DNA of 64,000 nt, from NCBI GenBank assembly GCA_039024915.1, contig JBCCPK010000002.1:124001-188000 (forward strand), read 5' to 3'. The translations under genes were made by a program, and so were the position numbers. The notes beneath the pieces are model-generated. The model was not told where the DNA came from. It made no database searches and saw nothing but the letters and a program-made list of their open reading frames with translations. The stretch is from Pseudomonadota bacterium (GTDB lineage: Bacteria; Pseudomonadota; Alphaproteobacteria; Rhizobiales; MH13). Position 1 is the first letter of the stretch; every line of letters begins with the position of its first letter. This document shows positions 28,321 to 36,125 of the stretch, one piece after another.

Positions 28321-28343
28321 TCCGTTTTTGAATTGCGGCGGTC

Positions 28344-30119
28344 TTAGTGATCGACAGCCATTCCAGCGCCACGCGGAATACGCACCGATTCCACGAGATC
28401 CTGGATCTCTTTCGGAGGCGCCGCTGTGGCGTTGGAGACCAGATAAGCGGCACCAAAGTTGAACAATGCACCGATCGGGCCGAAGTGGGTGGGCGGAATA
28501 CCGAACAGGTACTGCGAGGAGTCCAGCATGTTCGTACCGGGCAGGAAGAATATCCCGAGGTAGAGGAACAGGTAGGCACAGGTCGAAATCAGACCTGCAA
28601 GCATCCCCGCAATCGCCCCTTGCGAATTCATCCGCTTGGAGAAGATGCCCATCATCAGCGTCGGGAACAGCGTTGCCGCTGCCAGACCGAACGCCAGCGC
28701 CACAACCTGGGCTGCAAAGCCCGGAGGGTTGAGACCCAGATAGACAGCCACACAGATCGCCACCGCCATCGATATACGAGCGGCCAACAGTTCGCCCTTC
28801 TCTGAAATGTTCGGGTTGAACACCGATTTGATCAGATCGTGCGAGATGGCCGACGAGATGGCGAGCAGCAGACCGGCAGCCGTAGATAGCGCGGCTGCGA
28901 TACCACCAGCGGCGATCAACGCGATCACCCAGCCTGGCAACTGTGCGATTTCCGGGTTGGCAAGCACGAGAATGTCACGGTTGAAGGTGACCAGCTCGTT
29001 GCCTTCCCAGCCTCGCTCGGTTGCGAGCGCCTGCAGGTCGGGGTTGGAGTCGTTGTAGTACTGAATCCGACCGTCACCGTTTTTGTCTTCGACGCCCAGA
29101 AGGCCTGTGACCTGCCAGGTTTCGAACCAATCGGGCAGCTCGTCGACCGCAACCGCTTCACCCTCAATACCTGCCGGCCACATGGTGGTGGTGATGTTGA
29201 GGCGCGCCATCGCACCCACAGCCGGGGCGGTGAGGTACAAAAGAGCGATGAACACCAGTGCCCAGCCAGCTGACCAACGTGCGTCGGCAACCTTTGGGAC
29301 GGTGAAGAAGCGGATAATCACGTGCGGCAGACCCGCCGTACCGATCATCAGCGACAAGGTGTACAGCGCCATGAGCCATGGATTGGTCGTCGCGGTGTAT
29401 TCCCTGAACCCAAGATCGGTGAGTAGCCCATCGAGCGTAATCAACAGATGTTGCCCAGCGCCCTGATTACCTTCGGTGATCGTTGAGAACAGACCAAGAC
29501 CCGGAATCGGGTTACCGGTCAGGTTCAACGAGATGAAGATCGCCGGAACGGTATAGGCCGTGATAAGCACCACGTACTGCGCCACCTGCGTGTAGGTGAT
29601 GCCCTTCATGCCGCCAAGAACGGCGTACACGAAGACCACGAAACCCGCAGTGAACAGGCCAGCGGTGATATCGATCTCAAGGAAACGCGAGAAGGCAATG
29701 CCCGCACCACGCATCTGACCGATAACGTACGTCACCGAGATCACGATGAGACAGATGACAGCCACAACGCGCGCGGCGTTGGAATAGTAGCGGTCACCAA
29801 CGAACTCAGGCACCGTGAACTTGCCGAACTTGCGCAGATAAGGTGCAAGCAGCATGGCCATCAGCACGTAGCCGCCGGTCCATCCCATCAGGAACAAAGA
29901 GTTGTTGTAGCCAACGAAGGCAATCAGACCCGCCATCGAGATGAATGAAGCGGCAGACATCCAGTCAGCGGCCGTTGCCATCCCGTTGACGACAGGGTTC
30001 ACACCCCGGCCAGCAGCATAAAACTCGCTGGTGGATGCGGCCTTCGCCCAGATGGCGATACCGAAGTAGAGCGCGAACGATGCGCCCACCACGATAAAGT
30101 TGAGAGTTGTTTGATCCAT
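28344..30119 (-). CDS. Sodium:solute symporter, VC_2705/ActP-like
   Basis: A 591-residue SSS-family transporter with about 13 TMs. Family motifs include SFISMAGLIAFVGYN, GQMRGAGIAFSRFLEI, TQVAQYVVLITAYTVPAIF and ALSTAAGLLLAISSAISHDL. It most likely imports acetate or short carboxylates with sodium. A soluble insert contains DKNGDGRIQ, an EF-hand-like calcium-binding loop. The ATG at 30119 follows GGGGAG by 7-8 bases. The DUF4212 gene lies 16 bases upstream and is its usual partner. Confidence 0.88.
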   Translation of the reverse strand: MDQTTLNFIVVGASFALYFGIAIWAKAASTSEFYAAGRGVNPVVNGMATAADWMSAASFISMAGLIAFVGYNNSLFLMGWTGGYVLMAMLLAPYLRKFGKFTVPEFVGDRYYSNAARVVAVICLIVISVTYVIGQMRGAGIAFSRFLEIDITAGLFTAGFVVFVYAVLGGMKGITYTQVAQYVVLITAYTVPAIFISLNLTGNPIPGLGLFSTITEGNQGAGQHLLITLDGLLTDLGFREYTATTNPWLMALYTLSLMIGTAGLPHVIIRFFTVPKVADARWSAGWALVFIALLYLTAPAVGAMARLNITTTMWPAGIEGEAVAVDELPDWFETWQVTGLLGVEDKNGDGRIQYYNDSNPDLQALATERGWEGNELVTFNRDILVLANPEIAQLPGWVIALIAAGGIAAALSTAAGLLLAISSAISHDLIKSVFNPNISEKGELLAARISMAVAICVAVYLGLNPPGFAAQVVALAFGLAAATLFPTLMMGIFSKRMNSQGAIAGMLAGLISTCAYLFLYLGIFFLPGTNMLDSSQYLFGIPPTHFGPIGALFNFGAAYLVSNATAAPPKEIQDLVESVRIPRGAGMAVDH

Positions 30120-30135
30120 ACCAGAGCTCCCCGGA

Positions 30136-30396
30136 CTATTCTTCGTCCACGCCGTGCTCACGGTCGATCGCGTTCATGCGGATAGCATAAAAGAAGATCA
30201 GAACCAGGAACACGAGGATGGAGCCCTGCTGGGCGAACCAGAAACCAAGATCGGTGCCGCCGACGGCGATACCGGAAACCAGTGGGCGCAGCAGGATGGC
30301 AAAGCCAAACGAGCACAGCGCCCAAATAATCAGACAGAGCCAGATCAGGCGAACATTCGCCTTCCAGTAGCCCTGATCGTCAGAATTGTCAGACAA
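30136..30396 (-). CDS. DUF4212 domain protein, small subunit of SSS symporter
   Basis: An 86-residue protein with two TMs (LIWLCLIIWALCSFGFAILL and FAQQGSILVFLVLIFFYAIRMNAIDREHG). DUF4212 proteins are encoded next to VC_2705-type symporters and are thought to act as their small subunit. I use the TTG at 30396, which has GGGAGG about 8 bases upstream and gives the normal family length; the upstream open frame has no protein-like character. Confidence 0.88.
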   Translation of the reverse strand: MSDNSDDQGYWKANVRLIWLCLIIWALCSFGFAILLRPLVSGIAVGGTDLGFWFAQQGSILVFLVLIFFYAIRMNAIDREHGVDEE

Positions 30397-30801
30397 GTTG
30401 CGTCCTCCCAAAAAACACTTTTCAGCTCTCGGATCGCAACACGAAAAGTGATTTGCCAGCGCCCTCGCGCAACGATGCGAAGACAGCCCCACCGGTCGGC
30501 AGGGATCCAAAGCCTGCCGGAAGCTATCGGAAGGGTTGAGATTCTTGAAGCGTGTACATACGGACTACCCCCTAGACTTGTGGGTAATAAACCAAGGGCA
30601 TAATCATACGTATTTTTGAATATAAGTAATTGAAATATATATATTTTTAGGGACTTCTAATGCATAAATTATTGTGCAGCGCACCATCGAATGTGCACTG
30701 CACATAGACAGAGTCGGCCTCGTTTCCAGCACCCATCGAGCCCCGAACAGACCAACAGTGAAAGCTACCGATGCAACTCCCGTGATGCCTTCAACGAGTG
30801 G
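30397..30801. other. Intergenic region upstream of DUF4212 gene
   Basis: This 405-base gap separates the DUF4212 gene start from the 3' end of the F420-dependent oxidoreductase gene. It is AT-rich from about 30590 to 30675 and should hold the promoter of the symporter operon. A strong dyad lies at 30673-30704 (separate entry). I see no gene here. Confidence 0.55.
30673..30704. repeat. Imperfect inverted repeat, possible operator or transcript end
   Basis: TGTGCAGCGCAC (30673-30684) and GTGCACTGCACA (30693-30704) pair over 12 positions with one mismatch and an 8-base loop. There is no strong T-run on either strand. It lies about 98 bases downstream of the F420-oxidoreductase stop and about 280 bases upstream of the DUF4212 start codon, so it could be an operator of the symporter operon or a mRNA end structure. 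Confidence 0.5.
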
Positions 30802-31806
30802 TTAGCCTTGCATCGCCGGAATGACATGATCACCATATGTCTCGATGATTTCTGCCTCCCGACCGTTGTCGAGATAGATGTTGAACTGGGTCACACCGAC
30901 CGCCTCAAGCTCCTTGAGTTTGGCGACATGATCGTCGGGCGTGCCAAGCACGGCAAAGCCATCGACAATCTCGTCGGTGATGAAGTCGAGGTAGGGATTA
31001 TCGCTCTGGCCGTGCTTGGAATAGTCGTAACCGCGTCGCTTCTCGATGTAGCTCGTCAGGCTCTGAGGAACGAGGTCGGTATCGGCGCCGTACTTCTCGA
31101 CAATATCAGCGACATGGTTGCCAACCATTGCGGGGAACCACTTGGTTGCCTCGCGACACTCGTCCATCGAACCAAAATAGGCCGGCGCTGCCGACATCAC
31201 CCGATAGCCTGACATATCGCGTCCCGCTTCCTTACCGGCAGCGACCGCCTGATCGGTGAGCCATTTGCAAATGCCCGGCTCGGCAATCTGCAAGATGAGC
31301 CCTTGGCCAACCTTGCCCGCTGACGCCAAAGCCATCGGCCCATAGGCCGCGATCCAGGCTGGCAGCTCGTAACCGGTCGCCCACGGGAACTGGATCGGCG
31401 CTGGCACATCGCCATAAGTGACCTCTTCACCACGGATCATCGCCTGAACCTTGAGTACGAATTCCTCAAGTGTCGCCAGCTTCGCGGGCTTCTTGCCCAT
31501 GACGCGGACCGCGCTGTCGCCGCGGCCCACACCGATATCGAACCGCCCACCTGACTGTTTGGCCAGCGAACCGAACATGGACGCTGCCAAGGACCAGTCG
31601 CGCGTATTGGGGTTGGTGACGCACGGGCCGAACCGGATGGTTTTGGTGTGCTCCATGAGCATCGCCATTGCCATGTAGCTCTCGCGCCACAGGATGTGGC
31701 TGTCGTAGAACCAGCAGTAACTGAAGCCGCAGTCCTCAGCGAGACGCACCAGTGCTTTCGCGCGGTCCGGCTCAACGACGCCTTTGAATGTAATCCCGAA
31801 TTCCAT
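30802..31806 (-). CDS. LLM-class F420-dependent oxidoreductase (CPS_4043-like)
   Basis: A 334-residue luciferase-like TIM-barrel flavin/deazaflavin oxidoreductase: FGITFKGVVEPDRAKALVRLAE, CWFYDSHILWRESYMAM, FGPCVTNPNTRDWSLAASMFGSLA, GRFDIGVGRGDSAVRVMG and AYGPMALASAGKVGQGLILQ. The pattern fits the group I recall as TIGR03842 (F420_CPS_4043). It is the last gene of the F420 operon, 21 bases after npdG with its own GGAGG site. Substrate unknown. The operon has a RutR-like box and pyrimidine genes lie nearby, so I infer a role on a pyrimidine-ring compound. RutA, a uracil oxygenase, belongs to the same superfamily. Confidence 0.82.
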   Translation of the reverse strand: MEFGITFKGVVEPDRAKALVRLAEDCGFSYCWFYDSHILWRESYMAMAMLMEHTKTIRFGPCVTNPNTRDWSLAASMFGSLAKQSGGRFDIGVGRGDSAVRVMGKKPAKLATLEEFVLKVQAMIRGEEVTYGDVPAPIQFPWATGYELPAWIAAYGPMALASAGKVGQGLILQIAEPGICKWLTDQAVAAGKEAGRDMSGYRVMSAAPAYFGSMDECREATKWFPAMVGNHVADIVEKYGADTDLVPQSLTSYIEKRRGYDYSKHGQSDNPYLDFITDEIVDGFAVLGTPDDHVAKLKELEAVGVTQFNIYLDNGREAEIIETYGDHVIPAMQG

Positions 31807-31827
31807 GTGTGCACCCTCCGAGGTTGA

Positions 31828-32496
31828 TCAGTGCTCCGGCGGCCAGATTTTTATCCCGGCGTGCGAAAATGGCACCTGCTTTGAAATATTGATCCGAATG
31901 AGGATCGGCGTAATGGCCTCAATGCATCGCGCGGAGTTGGCGGCACCGGCATTGTAGCACTGGACGCCAAGCTTACCGACCAGCGCCATGACCTGTTTGC
32001 GGGCATCCAGTGAATTGCCGCAAACCAAAACATCGCAGTTGATGCTCGCATCAAGATCGTTGAGCGTATGCGCCGAAACATTGTGAAGAGCGCCTATCAC
32101 CGGGATATCGGCACCGAGCAAGGCCTGAGCCGCTTCCGTCGCCGAGCCCTCCGGCGGCATCGCGACCACCTTGGGATCGTCCGGCGATAATGGAACCACG
32201 ATATCGACCAGCACCTTCCCGGCTAAATGTGGTTTCAACGCTTCCAGTGTCGCGTCATGGCCGGAGTACGGCACCGACAGGATGACAATACCGTCCGCCG
32301 CAGCCGTGGCGTCTTCGTTGCTCGCGCCGGTAATCAGACCCCTATCAACACCGGCATTCTCGGCAAGCTCCTGCGCCTTTTCGGCGGCCCGCGCGGCATC
32401 CCGCGAACCCACAACAATTGGGACTCCGGCGCGGGCGAAGCGCATCGCCAGACCGCTGCCCTGAGGCCCAGTCCCACCGATAATGGCAACCGTCAT
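31828..32496 (-). CDS. npdG: NADPH-dependent F420 reductase
   Basis: A 222-residue Rossmann protein: [71 protein letters not shown] and [15 protein letters not shown]. These are the motifs of Fno/NpdG, which moves hydride between NADPH and F420. In this operon it would supply F420H2 to the luciferase-like oxidoreductase. No F420-dependent glucose-6-phosphate dehydrogenase is seen, so this enzyme is the only visible route to reduced F420. It overlaps cofE by 4 bases. Confidence 0.92.
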   Translation of the reverse strand: MTVAIIGGTGPQGSGLAMRFARAGVPIVVGSRDAARAAEKAQELAENAGVDRGLITGASNEDATAAADGIVILSVPYSGHDATLEALKPHLAGKVLVDIVVPLSPDDPKVVAMPPEGSATEAAQALLGADIPVIGALHNVSAHTLNDLDASINCDVLVCGNSLDARKQVMALVGKLGVQCYNAGAANSARCIEAITPILIRINISKQVPFSHAGIKIWPPEH

Positions 32497-33263
32497 CGAA
32501 ACACATCCTCTCCCCGAGCGCGGATCAGATGCCCGGCGCTGGTCTTTTCATCTTCCAACCATTCAAGGCCCCGAAACAGCACCACCGGAGTCCTGGCGGC
32601 CTTTCCGATCACAAGCCCGGAAGCGGCGGCGATTTCATCGGCAAATGCCGGTTCCGTAACCCTAAGGCGCCGCCCCCGCGCATCAACCCCGCCGATCTCG
32701 CTGCGGGTCGCTGGCAGTCCGGCCAGGCCGATCGCAACGTTTACCTGACCCAAACGCCACGGGCGGCCAAATGTATCGGTGATCACGATACCAATTCGCA
32801 CCCCGAAACGCTTTTCGAGACCGTCGCGGATGCGCGCCGCACTGGCGTCAGGATTTTGAGGCAGCAAGATTGCTTCGCCGTCACCGGCGGTGTTCGATTC
32901 ATCCACCGCTGCATTAGCCGAGATCAGGCCAAGACGATGCTCGCAGATCATCGTCCCCTCGTCGGCGCCGGGATGCTTGAACGCCCGCAAAACATCGACA
33001 CTTTCATCGAGAACGATCTGAACCTTTCGCGGGTCCTTGGAGAGCTTCTCGGCATAGAAATGCGCCTCGGGTTGAGGCTTGACGTCCGCCAATCTCCGAA
33101 CCTGGCCCTCGGCTTTTGACACAATCTTGTGCGCAATCGTCAGCACGTCCCCGTCGACAAGATGGAGCCCATTTGCCTCCAGCGCGTCACCGATCAGCAC
33201 ATCGAGACTGTCGTTCAAGCGCACTTCGGGCAATCCATGCAGCGCTATAAGCTCAACACTCAT
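32493..33263 (-). CDS. cofE: Coenzyme F420-0:L-glutamate ligase
   Basis: A 256-residue single-domain Cof[67 protein letters not shown]. It adds L-glutamate residues to F420-0 using GTP. Mycobacterial FbiB carries a second C-terminal FMN-dependent reductase domain; this protein ends after the ligase domain, so the archaeal-type layout applies. It overlaps cofC and npdG by 4 bases each. Confidence 0.93.
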   Translation of the reverse strand: MSVELIALHGLPEVRLNDSLDVLIGDALEANGLHLVDGDVLTIAHKIVSKAEGQVRRLADVKPQPEAHFYAEKLSKDPRKVQIVLDESVDVLRAFKHPGADEGTMICEHRLGLISANAAVDESNTAGDGEAILLPQNPDASAARIRDGLEKRFGVRIGIVITDTFGRPWRLGQVNVAIGLAGLPATRSEIGGVDARGRRLRVTEPAFADEIAAASGLVIGKAARTPVVLFRGLEWLEDEKTSAGHLIRARGEDVFR

Positions 33264-33889
33264 GACCGCCGCTCCGTCTTCTCACCGAACGCTCGCTGCA
33301 AACCGCGTGTCAGGCGCTCTCCAAGATCGGCCTGGGTATCAACGTCGTAGAGCAGGCTATCGAGCGGTGCGACGATGACTGCCATTCCCGAGGCTTCCGC
33401 ACGTCTTTGATGTTCAAGGCTCGATTGCGGGCCGTAGGCAAACGCAAGCCCGGTCGGCGGGGTGACGATAAGCGCGTTCGTGCCACCATCATGGGCAGGC
33501 GAGACGATCACAGATTCAAAGTTGCGCGGCAGAGCGAACAGCGCATCGAGATCGGCGATCGATGGATCGGCCAGGTCGCCCGGCAGGACGCATACGCTGC
33601 GATGGCCGAGGTCGGCGGCGTGTCGCGCTCCGGCGGTGACCGCGGCATTCAGATCACCGCTTGGATCATCAATACAAGCCACGTCAGCTGAGCTGCAGAT
33701 AGCCCGGATCGCGGGTGACGACGAGACAACGAGGATGGTGGGTTGAGCGGCGATCTTTCCAAGGACACTGAGCAGATTACGAAAGAGCGTCCGCGCGAGG
33801 GCGGCGCGCGCTGCGTGCGGCAGGCGGTTTTCGAGGCGGCTCTTCGCTTCGCTCGGGTCTTTCATCGGAATGATAACGCAAATATTCAT
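33260..33889 (-). CDS. cofC: Phospho-hydroxyacid guanylyltransferase CofC
   Basis: A 209-residue nucleotidyltransferase: NICVIIPMKDPSEAKSRLE, VLVVSSSPAIRAICSS, CVLPGDLADPSIADLDAL, VIVSPAHDGGTNALIV. CofC/FbiD activates 2-phospholactate, PEP or 3-phosphoglycerate with GTP. Which of these is used cannot be judged from the sequence by eye. The ATG at 33889 overlaps the cofD stop as ATGA; the frame is open further upstream inside cofD but the homologous part begins here. Confidence 0.9.
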   Translation of the reverse strand: MNICVIIPMKDPSEAKSRLENRLPHAARAALARTLFRNLLSVLGKIAAQPTILVVSSSPAIRAICSSADVACIDDPSGDLNAAVTAGARHAADLGHRSVCVLPGDLADPSIADLDALFALPRNFESVIVSPAHDGGTNALIVTPPTGLAFAYGPQSSLEHQRRAEASGMAVIVAPLDSLLYDVDTQADLGERLTRGLQRAFGEKTERRS

Positions 33890-34827
33890 GCTGCAAGGTC
33901 TACTTGTCCGGCATGCAGCACCTGCATGGCAACTGAGCGCTTCGCTGCAAGGTCTGCCATGACAATCGGACAAACGACGGGATCAATGCCACTTTCGCGC
34001 ACAGCATCGGCAAGGCCGGCATCGACACTATCGATCAATAGCCGGTCGATGAGCCCTGCATAGTGCCTCGCGATCCCCAGCGCGCTGGCTTCAAGCCCAG
34101 TGCTTTCCATCATACGCGCCGCCGGCCCCTTGATGGTCTTCCCGGCGATCAGCGGACTGACAGCCACAACGGGCGTCGCCGCCGCAATCATCGCATCCCT
34201 CAACCCGGCGACAGCGAGGATGGGATCGATGGAGACCAGCGGATTGGACGGCGCGATGACCAAAAGGTCGGCTTGAGCGATGGCCTCTAGGGCTTCCGGC
34301 GTCGGACGCGCGGCATCGGCGCCTTCAAACCAGATGCCAGTCACCGTTGGCGCGCACCGTTCACGCACGAAGTACTCCTGAAAACCAAGCTCTCCGATCG
34401 ACGTCCGAAGCCGTGTTTGGACCGGATCGTCCGTCGGCAGAATTATTCGCGGCCCGACACCGAGCGCCCGAGCAATATCCGCCGCGATCTGCGTTGGCCG
34501 GTCACCGCGTGCGCGGCGCATGGTGCGGTAGATGTGCAGCCCCAAATCAGCGTCACCCAAGGTCATCCAGGTCGCTTCGCCAAACCGCTCCAGCATCTGC
34601 AGCGCGCGCGTGCTCTCATCGGCAAGTCCCCAGCCCTGCTTGCGATTGATGATATCAGCGAGCGTGTAGGTCACCGTGTCGATATCGGGCGAAACCCATA
34701 GGCCATGGAAGGCGCAATCGTCTGCGACGTTACCGATAACGGTCAGCTCGACGCCCTCCACCGCAGCGAGCCCCTCCGCCATTTTCGCACCGCCGACGCC
34801 GCCGGCCAGAAGCGTCACCGACACCAT
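33886..34827 (-). CDS. cofD: 2-phospho-L-lactate transferase CofD
   Basis: A 313-residue CofD: VTLLAGGVGGAKMAEGLA, VIGNVADDCAFHGLWVSPDIDTVTYTL, WMTLGDADLGLHIYRTM, IAPSNPLVSIDPILAV and VAVSPLIAGKTIKGPAARMM. It joins the activated phosphoacid to the deazaflavin FO, forming F420-0 or dehydro-F420-0. It overlaps cofH by one base (TGATG) and cofC by four. Confidence 0.95.
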   Translation of the reverse strand: MVSVTLLAGGVGGAKMAEGLAAVEGVELTVIGNVADDCAFHGLWVSPDIDTVTYTLADIINRKQGWGLADESTRALQMLERFGEATWMTLGDADLGLHIYRTMRRARGDRPTQIAADIARALGVGPRIILPTDDPVQTRLRTSIGELGFQEYFVRERCAPTVTGIWFEGADAARPTPEALEAIAQADLLVIAPSNPLVSIDPILAVAGLRDAMIAAATPVVAVSPLIAGKTIKGPAARMMESTGLEASALGIARHYAGLIDRLLIDSVDAGLADAVRESGIDPVVCPIVMADLAAKRSVAMQVLHAGQVDLAA

Positions 34828-36125
34828 CAGGCGGACCGAAGGCGGTCGCGTACCAAAAACGCGAGTGGATCTGCGCCGGCCCGCGCAACCAGCGGCTCAT
34901 GGACCTGAGGATCGTGATCGTCGAAGCGCTCAATCGTCCTGTAAAGCGTCGAGCGTTGGACAGGCATACGCCCCGCCGCCCGAATGATCTGCACCATCTC
35001 GTGCGCCGTCACTTCCTGGCCGTTCTTCGCGCCAGCCGCGCGGCTTATGCTCTCGTTCATCAAGGTGCCGCCGAGATCGTTGACACCGCATGCGAGCATG
35101 GCCTGCGCCATTTCCGGACCCAGCTTCGTCCAGGAAACCTGGATGTTATTGATCCAGCCATGCAGCATGATCCGGCTGACCGCGTGCATGGCGACAATCT
35201 CGTCGATCGTCGGGCCGGGGCGGACCGAATTGGGGTCCTTGCGGTAAAGCGGCGCATCTTCATGCACGAAGCTCAACGGAACGAATTCAGTAAAACCTAT
35301 TGATTCCGTAACGGGAGGATTGTCCGCCCTTATGGCCGGAATACCGCCATTCTTGTCGCGACAAACGGTGTTTTTGTCGCGACAACGCCGCTGAATGTCG
35401 CGAATACGCGCCACATGCGCCGCCCAATGCTCCGGCCCGTCGATGTGGCCATACATGATTGTCGCCGTCGTCGGGATACCGACCTCATGCGCGGTGCTGA
35501 TGATCTCTTCCCACGCATCAGCGGACAGCTTGTCACGCGTCAGGACCTTGCGGATCTCGGTGTCCAAAATCTCCGCCGCCGTCCCCGGCATGCTGCCGAG
35601 ACCAGCATCCTTGAGGTCCTGCAAAAACGCACGCAGCGGCGTGCGAGTTTTCTTCACCCCGTACCAGATTTCGAACGGCGAGAAGGCATGGATATGCAGC
35701 TCCGGCAAAGCCGCTTTCAGCGCAACCACGATGTCGCGGTAATGGGTGCCCGGCATCTTCGGATGCAAGCCGCCCTGGATGCACACCTCTGTGGCACCGC
35801 GATCCCATGCCTGCCGGGCGCGGGCCACGATGGTCTCGATCGGCAGCCACTCGGCGCGCGCCTCGTCCATCCGCTTGGCAAACCCGCAAAACTGGCAACC
35901 CATGTAGCAGACATTGGTGAAATTGATGTTGCGGTTGACGCAGAAGCTGACGTCATCACCAATGGTCTGTCGTCGCAGCTGATCGGCCACTGCCACGACC
36001 GCTTCAAGGTCCGCACCGCGCGCGGCGAACAGCACCGCGCCCTCGGCTTCCGATACCTCACCGCCGGACAGCGCCCTGTCGAGGATGCGCCGAACGGCGG
36101 GCGAAGCGGGGTCTTTCATCAACAT
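34827..36125 (-). CDS. cofH: FO synthase subunit 2 (radical SAM) CofH
   Basis: A 432-residue radical SAM enzyme. The cluster motif is CYMGCQFCGF (CxxxCxxC), followed by GATEVCIQGGLHPKMPGTHYRDIV and LSADAWEEIISTAHEVGIPTTATIMYGHID. With CofG it makes the deazaflavin FO from tyrosine and a flavin-pathway pyrimidine. Residues about 248-276 are an extra segment between DIQRR and GFTEFVPLSF, encoded by an 87-base repeat-like insert (35298-35384); ordinary CofH proteins have only a few residues there. Two ATGs, 36125 and 36119, are possible starts at the cofG stop. Confidence 0.93.
   Translation of the reverse strand: MLMKDPASPAVRRILDRALSGGEVSEAEGAVLFAARGADLEAVVAVADQLRRQTIGDDVSFCVNRNINFTNVCYMGCQFCGFAKRMDEARAEWLPIETIVARARQAWDRGATEVCIQGGLHPKMPGTHYRDIVVALKAALPELHIHAFSPFEIWYGVKKTRTPLRAFLQDLKDAGLGSMPGTAAEILDTEIRKVLTRDKLSADAWEEIISTAHEVGIPTTATIMYGHIDGPEHWAAHVARIRDIQRRCRDKNTVCRDKNGGIPAIRADNPPVTESIGFTEFVPLSFVHEDAPLYRKDPNSVRPGPTIDEIVAMHAVSRIMLHGWINNIQVSWTKLGPEMAQAMLACGVNDLGGTLMNESISRAAGAKNGQEVTAHEMVQIIRAAGRMPVQRSTLYRTIERFDDHDPQVHEPLVARAGADPLAFLVRDRLRSA
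35298..35384. repeat. Repeat-like palindromic insert inside cofH
   Basis: This 87-base segment is in frame and adds about 29 residues to CofH. It contains two direct copies of the palindrome TTGTCGCGACAA (35353-35364 and 35374-35385), 21 bases apart, so the protein repeats CRDKN twice. The rest forms an imperfect dyad, with ATTCCG (35303-35308) facing CGGAAT (35337-35342) and GGGAGG facing CCGCCC. It looks like a small mobile palindrome tolerated inside a coding sequence, like Rickettsia palindromic elements. The parallel is inference. Confidence 0.65.

Noticed and set aside
27589-28347. A 252-codon plus-strand frame opposite the DUF294 gene, reaching the symporter terminator
   Set aside because: Antisense to a well-supported multidomain gene and crosses a terminator hairpin.
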